Shown here in pieces: positions 8,078 through 13,807 of a stretch of DNA of 13,807 nucleotides. The notes under the pieces are model-generated. The model saw only the letters and a list, made by a program, of their open reading frames with translations, was not told the origin of the DNA and did no database searches. Every line of letters begins with the position of its first letter. Within the stretch, counting starts at the first letter, position 1. The DNA is from Pinguiococcus pyrenoidosus (lineage: Eukaryota; Sar; Pinguiophyceae; Pinguiochrysidales; Pinguiochrysidaceae). The stretch lies in the NCBI GenBank assembly GCA_019677205.1, contig JAAMXY010000613.1:1-13807 (forward strand). Direction: 5' to 3'. A program made the position numbers and the translations under genes.

Positions 8078-10297
8078 CTAGAAGGAATGATGCCTGGCCA
8101 AGACGTAGCTCAGGAAGTCCATACCTTCCACTTTCATCACCGACACGCCCTGTGTACGTTCGTCGGCAGCAAGAAGCTCTTCCATGGCAGCCCAATTCTT
8201 GATTTTCCGACTTGTCCAAAGATGGAGCCGGCTGAAAGAAAAGGTACGACCCGGATACGCAGCGCGAAGGTCCTGCGCAAGTCGCTCGTATCCGATCAGC
8301 GCCTTGACCAACGCGCCTGCTACGACGTCGTCAGCGCGACTTGCCAGTACCCTTCCGCCTTCTGGATGCGTTCTCTGCCACTGGGTTTCAAAACGCCCAA
8401 AATCCCATTCCACGAGGCTGCGTTCCTGACTTTCTTCGACGGTCTTGCGAACAGCATTCTTTGGCGCCGATAACTTGATCTGTATCCCTATAACACCAAC
8501 ACTACCGTCCTCTTGGTTCTGAAAGGCAACTCCGTCTAGACCAGTCTCTCCCTTCCACTGAAGAATACCCAAATCACCCAATGCATCGATGTCAGTGGTA
8601 GAGAGCAAGCGTTCTCCGAGCCGAAGTTGACTAACACTCGGCTCAGTGCTCCCCTCTACCCTTCTGCTCGTATAACTGAGCTCAGATGTGGACAGCTCGA
8701 TGCCTAGGACACCTCTGCCCACAAAAGAAAGGACACCCTTCTCTGCAAATTTTGCGGCACCGCCGGGAAAGTACTCTAGCGCGCATCGGAGAGCGTGCAT
8801 TGACCTAATCTGCTCCTTCTCACGTGAAATTCCTTCATACAATTCGAGATCGTACGGGATCGTCAACGCAACAACACCGCCGCCTGAGAGGATCCAGTCT
8901 TCTTCACTCCCAAGTCGGAACAAGTCAGACTGGGTACAAGCACAGATCACCGTGGCGTCTTCAAGACTTATCGTCGGTCGTGCGTTGCTGAAATCTCCTC
9001 TACGTTCTGCTCCGTGGAAAAGCTGCATCAAACGGCTCCAAGCTGCATCGGGGTCACCTTGAAGCTTATCGAGGAGTCGACGTCGAAGACGATCCTTCTC
9101 TTCTTCCAATTGCGACTCGGACGCGGCATTCATCATACTCTCGATCGTACGACCGACCCCGCCTGTAACTTTGAAAAGCTCTTCTGGGACCTCTACTCCC
9201 GGAAAACGGACTGCACAGAAGCGTTTCGTCTCTTCTTGACTGTCTATCGGCCATATCTGGTGCACTACGTAGACATTGTGATTCATGTTGGGATACCGAA
9301 GTATCGCTTCTGGCAAGTCGGAACCTCGGTGAAAAAGCCACCGTTGTAAGTTGGTCGTAGAAGAAGCCAGCAGACCCTTGCACCAGGTAGCCTTTCCTAG
9401 CACCAGAAACTCCCTCATGACTTCAATGCCGTCGCCAGAGAAGTTGTCTCTATACGCCTCGAGGATTTCATCACCACACACCAGAAGGCCTTGATAGCCA
9501 TGGAGATGACTGAGCCTGCGCACGATCTCGTTGACAAGGCTCTCAGCTTCCGCAGAAACAATAGCACTCTGCACCGTTTCTTCACCACCACCCGCAAGCA
9601 GGACACGCAGAGCTGCTTGGCATGGCGGAACAGTGACACGGGTATAGTCAAGGTAGATGCTAAACGTGTCCCACGCTAAGCTTACAGTAATAGCTACCAT
9701 CTTCATGAGGGTTGTCTTTCCGATGCCCTTCACGCCTTCCAGGACGACATTGCCAGACGAAGTTGTTGTCAGAATTCCTGCGCCGCTCGCCGCCACCATC
9801 CTCTCCAGCAGATTTGATATCTTTTTGGACCCATAGAATCGAGGCATGGAAAGAGACTGCATTGGCGATCCCGGGCGTATGAGAGAGCATGCGTAAAGCG
9901 AAATCTCTGTGACCAAGCGGGTGAAAGACCGTTCTTGATCGCTAGTGCCCTCGCCGTCTGGAACCAGGCTGGTGTCCTCGCCGTCTGGAACCTGAGCGCA
10001 GGGCGTCTCACGCGTTGCAAGTTTGGCAAGTTCAGCACACTCAGCAGCGCTGGCTGTGCTTGCGACACGGATGAGTCTAGCGACGCAGACGCGGCTCAAG
10101 AAAGCTTGATCTGAGTCCTTAACCCTTGCAGCGAGGGTCTTGATAGTTTTCCACGTGCCTTCTGGAGATTCGCACTTCTCTTTCGTATGATCAAGAGCAC
10201 TGAGGACTTCGAGGACTTGCCTGCGCGCCTCCAGAAGCTCTTCAGTGAACGCTAAGAACACCATCTGAAAAACGTCGAGCCTAAGTCGGACGGACAC
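8078..10297 (-). CDS. Crinkler/RHS-type (CR) protein: P-loop NTPase plus PD-(D/E)XK nuclease-like domain
   Basis: An intact single-exon frame of 739 codons. Residues 1-150 form a helical N-terminal region with an acidic linker containing a duplicated VPDGE block. Residues 150-400 are a STAND/AAA-like P-loop NTPase: Walker A GVKGIGKTT (188-196), Walker B-like GLLVCGDEILEAY (270-282, D276/E277), and a probable sensor strand GLLASSTTNL (308-317). Residues 400-540 are helical. The C-terminal part has the restriction-endonuclease core: D588 in GLDGVAF, then a strand ending Q606-I-K608 (IGIQIKLS), i.e. D-Xn-(E/Q)-X-K, followed by a helical region and a final alpha/beta segment (FSFSRLHLWTS). Known family fact: this NTPase-REase pair is the core of CR proteins (oomycete Crinklers, trypanosome RHS proteins), thought to derive from transposons and used as host-directed effectors or in genome conflict. 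No LxLFLAK header or signal peptide is evident, so a secreted role is unsupported; a nuclear or transposon-linked role is equally possible. The start at 10297 gives a plausible helical beginning; upstream holds no recognised element. Assignment to CR rests on architecture, not alignment. Confidence 0.6.
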   Translation of the reverse strand: MSVRLRLDVFQMVFLAFTEELLEARRQVLEVLSALDHTKEKCESPEGTWKTIKTLAARVKDSDQAFLSRVCVARLIRVASTASAAECAELAKLATRETPCAQVPDGEDTSLVPDGEGTSDQERSFTRLVTEISLYACSLIRPGSPMQSLSMPRFYGSKKISNLLERMVAASGAGILTTTSSGNVVLEGVKGIGKTTLMKMVAITVSLAWDTFSIYLDYTRVTVPPCQAALRVLLAGGGEETVQSAIVSAEAESLVNEIVRRLSHLHGYQGLLVCGDEILEAYRDNFSGDGIEVMREFLVLGKATWCKGLLASSTTNLQRWLFHRGSDLPEAILRYPNMNHNVYVVHQIWPIDSQEETKRFCAVRFPGVEVPEELFKVTGGVGRTIESMMNAASESQLEEEKDRLRRRLLDKLQGDPDAAWSRLMQLFHGAERRGDFSNARPTISLEDATVICACTQSDLFRLGSEEDWILSGGGVVALTIPYDLELYEGISREKEQIRSMHALRCALEYFPGGAAKFAEKGVLSFVGRGVLGIELSTSELSYTSRRVEGSTEPSVSQLRLGERLLSTTDIDALGDLGILQWKGETGLDGVAFQNQEDGSVGVIGIQIKLSAPKNAVRKTVEESQERSLVEWDFGRFETQWQRTHPEGGRVLASRADDVVAGALVKALIGYERLAQDLRAAYPGRTFSFSRLHLWTSRKIKNWAAMEELLAADERTQGVSVMKVEGMDFLSYVLARHHSF
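9941..9994. repeat. 27-bp tandem duplication in the CR-type gene linker
   Basis: Two 27-bp units (9941-9967 and 9968-9994) differ at three positions. On the minus strand they encode two nine-residue acidic units built on VPDGExTS between the helical N-terminus and the NTPase domain. The repeat keeps the frame and marks a length-variable linker. Confidence 0.85.
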
Positions 10298-10641
10298 AGC
10301 TCAGCCGCAAACGTGTGATCAGAGATCAGAGGGAGCGTCCAAGTCCAACTGCCATTTAGGATATGATTTTGATCTTCTGAAAAGTCCAAGAACTAATGAA
10401 TTCACTCTTGGCTGCGCGGTATACCAAGCAAGGGGATTACTAAGATGGGGTGGAAGCAAGCAGGCACCAACCACTCGCCGTGCCCTCTCACTGGCCCAGA
10501 GGAGTATTTATCATTTGAAAAAAAACAACTCTGAACCGCCATATTAAAGGTCCAACAAATGCGTTCAGCTCCTTTCTAGCTCCCCTTTTCATCTGGGCGC
10601 CTGCTGCGCGTTTTTTGGGCAATTTCGGTCGATGACCTGGT
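10298..10641. other. Intergenic region between the CR-type gene and the P-element-type transposase
   Basis: About 340 bases without a supported gene. There is an A8 tract at about 10519-10526. It should contain the promoter of the CR-type gene (reading left) and the 5' end of the P-element-like transposon, but I could not identify TATA-like sites, terminal inverted repeats or target duplications with confidence. Confidence 0.5.
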
Positions 10642-12682
10642 TTGCGGCGCTCTGGAAAGCTTCCACCCGTGACAGAACGGACATACCCAGCTCGCCGAGT
10701 CTTGGTACGGTCTTTTGCCGGCTTCTGGACGTCTTTTGCCGGCGCCTTTCCCTCCACCATGACCGGCGTCCTTCCCTGCAGCATGGGCTTGCCTGAGTTT
10801 CTCGGCGACAGTCTTGTGGCGCAGGAAGCAACCAGTCGGCTCCTTCCGCGTGTATCGGCTGGCAACAACGAGGATCGGATACCCTACGACGTCATCGGCT
10901 TCGCTGGCACCGAAGCTGTTCTGAAGCGATCTCACTCTCCTCGGCAAGGTCGCAGCTGGTGGTTCCAAGCGGCGGCGCACAACCCCCGCTGGAAGGACAA
11001 GAGCACCATGTGTCCAGCTTGTCAGAAGCTGTGGAAGAACAGATCCTTGCAGAAACGCGGGGCGCTCCTCATGACCAAGCTGAGCACGCCGGAGAGACAA
11101 GTGACTCTTCGCATGAGACACACGGACTTGATCAGTCTACCCCTCCTCGCCAAGCGGGCTCTGAGGGAGCGTGCTGTCGAGATCCAACGACTAAAAGCTG
11201 CGCTAGTAAGGGGCGGGGCGCGCCGAATAGCGACTGAGGGGATCGTCGGACACCAAAGAGACATCAGCCTGATTCTCAAGGTTGACGACGAACTCATAAG
11301 CGACTATTTCACTGACGCCACAGACCCCACTGGAATCGCCCGTGAGTTTTGGGCATGCCAGATTAGTGCCTTACGGCGTTCCAATCCGAGGAGTGAAGGT
11401 CTGCGCTTCAACAGCGCGATCTACCGGCTTGCGCTTTCGCTCCTAGCGAGAGGGGGCACAGCGCTGTACAACGAGCTACGGAGCTTTCTAGTGCTGCCAT
11501 CCCCAAGATCTCTTAGGAAGAAGAAGCTAGACAAGGGAACGCGGAGCGGGGTTATGTTTGAAACGCTGGACGCTAACTTGAAGCTGTTCGACCCGAGCAA
11601 GGAGCTCTTCGCTCTGTCGTTCGACAGTATGAAGGTCGTCGACGGGCTCACATTCTCGCCTTTTTCCGGTCAGGTGGCCGGCGTGGACGACGCTTGTGGT
11701 GCGATGACGAAAGCCGCCTTCGAAGCAGCAGCGCGGGAATTTGCATCAGACAGCATTCGGGCAGAAATGGACGAGACTCAAAAGCAACGACCGGGAATCG
11801 CAGAGGAGTACTTTGTCTGGATACTCTCCGCAATATCAGGAAACTGCAGAATCCGCTTTCCAGTCGCTCGCTATACGACGGGCGCTGGAAAGGTGGCGGC
11901 AGATCTAATACAAATGTTCTACGATATTGAGCGCCAGCTTCTAGTTCGGGACATACGGGTAGTAGCGCTGACGTCCGATGGCGCTGGAGAAAATCGGCAG
12001 CTTTTCAACGCGCTTGCAACGCTGCCTGCGTCCGACTTCCTTCCGAAGGAATTGCTTGCAGCTGCTCCTGATGAGGTCCGCGATCAACTTGATGCAGTAT
12101 TTGTTGCTCGTCCGCACCCGATATACGGATGCGAGTGTCCAATGTTTCTAATTCCTGATCCGCCTCACTTTATAAAGAAGATGGTAAGCATTGTGACTTG
12201 ACAGAAGCCTGCGCTGCTACTGACACACCTTGAAGTGCAATGCCTTAGAGTTCTCGAATAATCCTCGCGTGGGACGCTCTCTGAGAATGCCGAGATCAGA
12301 TGGAAAGGGATGCCATGTGCTTAATCTGCGAATGCTGGAACAGGCATGGGAGGCAAGCGAGAAAGGCCGACAAGGGCTACCACAGAAGAATCGCAAATTG
12401 AAAAGGCAACACTTTCAGAAAGACCCAGCTCTGCGGATGCGCGTTTCCCTGGCTGCTCAAGTTCTCTCCTCGACGATGCATAGACTGGTATTGGAGAGCA
12501 TTCCTGAAGATACGCTCCCGGCGTACGAGCCACTCCTCGTATATGTCCGGTCAATGAATGAACTCTTCGACATAACCAACACCAGAGGAGGCCTTGTTCG
12601 CGACCCTTTGGACGGACGGATGGCCACACTTCTTGATGTATTTTGCTTCTACAGGAGGAGCACGAGCGCGCAAAAGCGCTAG
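10642..12682 (+). CDS. P-element/THAP9-type transposase, two exons (10642-12183 and 12236-12682)
   Basis: This is a DNA transposase of the P superfamily (RNase H-like fold with an inserted GTP-binding domain). In exon 1 the first catalytic block is LSFDSMKVVDGLTFSPFSGQ (D328, codon 11623), the second is LTSDGAGENRQLF (D446, codon 11977), and the conserved IPDPPHFIKK block follows (D506, H509). A putative zinc pair CPAC (C124, C127) lies in the N-terminal part; a full THAP domain is not recognisable, so the start at 10642 is uncertain and the first 90 or so residues may not be real coding. Removing the intron 12184-12235 joins FIKKM to CNALEFSNNPRVGR, restoring the family block after which HFQKDPALRMRVSLAAQVLS and the signature MNELFDITNTR appear. 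The frame ends at a TAG at 12682. After an alternative 17-nt skip (12638-12654) it would instead run as EEHERAKALVATLLHDFP to a TGA at 12709-12711. The C-terminus seems short for the family and abuts a mariner fragment, so the copy may be 3'-truncated. Confidence 0.85.
12184..12235 (+). other. Spliceosomal intron (52 nt) in the P-type transposase
   Basis: GTAAGC follows the ATG codon at 12181-12183, and the intron ends GAAG at 12235. A branch-point-like CTGAC lies about 12 nt before the acceptor. The intron is phase 0, contains an in-frame stop, and its removal changes frame exactly as needed to join the two halves of the conserved transposase block. Donor and acceptor were chosen from the conserved protein reading, not from transcripts. 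Confidence 0.75.
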
Positions 12683-12711
12683 TGGCGACCTTGCTGCATG
12701 ATTTTCCTTGA

Positions 12712-13502
12712 CCATTCTCAAGATCACTGGTGTATGCCTTAAAGGTGACGGGCATATCCCAAGGTTCTGTGCTTGTCAGGCCGAAGTAGCTATAATGTTT
12801 CCCTTGGCTTGACGGAGTTGATATGTGTGGCTTTGGCCCACCCTTTCTTTTCCGCCGTCTGGTGTAGAGAAGTTGTCGATAACTCACCCCTGTTTGGTCA
12901 TAGAACCTGAGTCTCCTGCGCTCAATCAGACTTGTCTCTTCGATAAACTCGGTAAGGCGAAGCAGACTCTCATCCGAGTACTTGTCGATCGTGTTTTGCT
13001 GAGCTTCGACTAGGTGGGCGTCTAGGTCAACGAGAAGAGCTCGGTTGATGGATCGGATCGACGCATCTATGCCCACTTCCAAGGCAAGAACGCGCTGGTA
13101 ATCCTCTGCCGTCGCACAATGACCTGCGTCGACTAGAGCAGCAAGATACGCAAGCTCCTCCTCACCAAAGAGCGTGTTGCGAGCGCCCCCCCACGACGTG
13201 CGGCAAGGCTGCAGCTCTTGGAAGCCACCCTGCGAGCCGGCCTGGGCAGCCTCAAATTCCCTAATCACCTTGGATGCAAAGCTGCGACCGTATCCAAGGT
13301 GCTCGTAGACCGATTTCATGCACGGAGCGCGGCTCTCGGCCGCAGCAAGGATCTTTTCTTCTTGCCATCGGCTTATGACTCTACTGTGATCCTCAGCGCC
13401 GTAACGGACCATTTGATCCACGCGCCACCTGGGAGGAAGCGACCGTGAGACACAAGCGATGGAGATCTCAGGCTGCGCCACGGCACCTGAGGCGTGGCCC
13501 AC
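12712..13502 (-). pseudogene. Tc1/mariner/IS630-type transposase, N-terminal fragment
   Basis: The minus-strand frame shows a helix-turn-helix region (MVRYGAEDHSRVISRWQEEK, then SVYEHLGYGRSFASKVIREF, residues 31-83). A second winged-helix-like segment follows (ASIRSINRALLVDLDAHLVE, residues 147-166), then a catalytic-core start RRLRFYDQTGVSYRQLLYTR with the first Asp at D202. The strand/loop HYSYFGLTSTEPWDMPVTFK is next, and sense is lost after about residue 260 (near 12712). The remaining open frame down to 12321 is only the antisense of the P-type transposase exon 2. The second Asp and the final Asp/Glu are therefore absent. The real start may be M31 (13412) rather than 13502. A degenerate IS630-type element cut by, or cut into, the P-type element fits best. 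The superfamily call is by pattern only. Confidence 0.6.
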
Positions 13503-13543
13503 GATTCAGCTGGACGAAAGGCGGAGAGAATCTTCCACAAGAA

Positions 13544-13807
13544 ATGGCGGGGTTTTCCAGCACAACGGTCAAAAGTTGTCTGTTGAGCCACTGTTTTTCT
13601 CGGTTGGCCACGATAAGAAATGGAAATGGCCAAGGGAATGGAAATGGAAATGGGCAGGGCAATGGAAATGGCCAAGGAAACCAGTCTGGAGACGAGCCGT
13701 CAATGCGTCCCTCTCCGGCCCCAAGCTCAGCAGTTGTGTCACCTACGCTTCCAACCAGTGCGCCGTCGCGGCTCCCGACCCCGGCCGCTTCGTCGTCGCC
13801 GAGCGCT
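13544..13807 (+). CDS. Start of a Pro/Ser/Thr-stalk, Asn-Gly-repeat protein (runs off the window)
   Basis: From the ATG at 13544 a plus-strand frame stays open to the window end (88 codons). It begins with a short Ser/Cys/Leu-rich stretch (MAGFSSTTVKSCLLSHCFSR) and passes into an Asn-Gly/Gln-Gly repeat (13619-13678). An acidic spacer and a Pro/Ser/Thr/Ala stalk follow (PSPAPSSAVVSPTLPTSAPS). Low-complexity stalks of this sort are common in protist cell-surface proteins, and the broken gene at 6817-7738 has a similar stalk. The start is tentative: an upstream exon or a start inside the repeat is possible. No domain can be named because the rest lies outside the window. Confidence 0.4.
   Translation, partial: MAGFSSTTVKSCLLSHCFSRLATIRNGNGQGNGNGNGQGNGNGQGNQSGDEPSMRPSPAPSSAVVSPTLPTSAPSRLPTPAASSSPSA
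13618..13678 (+). repeat. Imperfect GGAAAT hexamer repeat encoding Asn-Gly/Gln-Gly
   Basis: About ten degenerate hexamer units built on aatgga, aatggc and caaggg in tandem, with a longer period of roughly 15-24 bases. On the plus strand they read as an (NG)n/QG repeat within the open frame. A coding role is supported by the non-repetitive stalk sequence continuing in the same frame. Confidence 0.75.

Noticed and set aside
10576-11121. Minus-strand 181-codon frame with a CPFC pair
   Set aside because: It overlaps the 5' part of the P-type transposase on the opposite strand and shows no recognisable domain. I could not exclude it, since the overlapped transposase N-terminus is itself uncertain.
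12184-12204. A shorter 21-nt intron using the CAG at 12202-12204
   Set aside because: It keeps the original frame, which meets a stop at about 12259 before the conserved exon 2 sequence is reached; only the acceptor at 12235 gives the right frame.
12321-12700. C-terminal continuation of the mariner-type frame
   Set aside because: This stretch is the exact antisense of the P-type exon 2, which has clear family motifs; the minus-strand reading has none.

Overview
The window reads as nuclear DNA of a microbial eukaryote, most likely an alga, stramenopile or dinoflagellate-like protist; I cannot name the lineage. The evidence is a TRP-type cation channel with ankyrin repeats, an endonuclease-containing LINE retrotransposon with an A tail, a P-element/THAP9-type transposase split by a 52-nt GT-AG intron, and membrane-anchored proteins with Pro/Ser/Thr-rich stalks. 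No operons, tRNA, rRNA or CRISPR arrays were seen. Most of the window is mobile DNA or damaged genes.

Layout, left to right. 1-14 is a poly-C run. 37 to about 1990 (minus) is an ankyrin/TRP channel gene that lacks its N-terminus and carries a frame change near 1134. About 1990-5893 (plus) is a non-LTR retrotransposon. Its left end falls inside the AP-endonuclease domain, its long reverse-transcriptase frame is intact to 5819, and it ends in a short palindrome plus eight A. The A tract lies directly against an IS5-type DDE transposase (5893-6625, minus), which is cut off just after its catalytic Glu. 6817 to about 7738 (minus) is a membrane-anchored surface-type protein whose Pro/Ser/Thr stalk is broken across frames.

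8078-10297 (minus) is an intact 739-codon gene with a P-loop NTPase domain followed by a PD-(D/E)XK-type nuclease motif. That is the architecture of Crinkler/RHS-type (CR) proteins, a transposon-derived class that includes secreted and nuclear effectors. It is the most interesting gene here. 10642-12682 (plus) is the P-element-like transposase. At about 12710 it abuts a Tc1/mariner/IS630-type transposase fragment (to 13502, minus) that stops after its first catalytic Asp. From 13544 to the window edge an open plus-strand frame encodes Asn-Gly-Gln repeats followed by a Pro/Ser/Thr stalk, probably the start of another surface protein.

The genes do not form a pathway. The region looks like an accumulation site for transposons, in which a CR-type NTPase/nuclease gene and fragments of channel and surface-protein genes are embedded. 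All functional calls come from motifs recognised by eye; no database search was possible.
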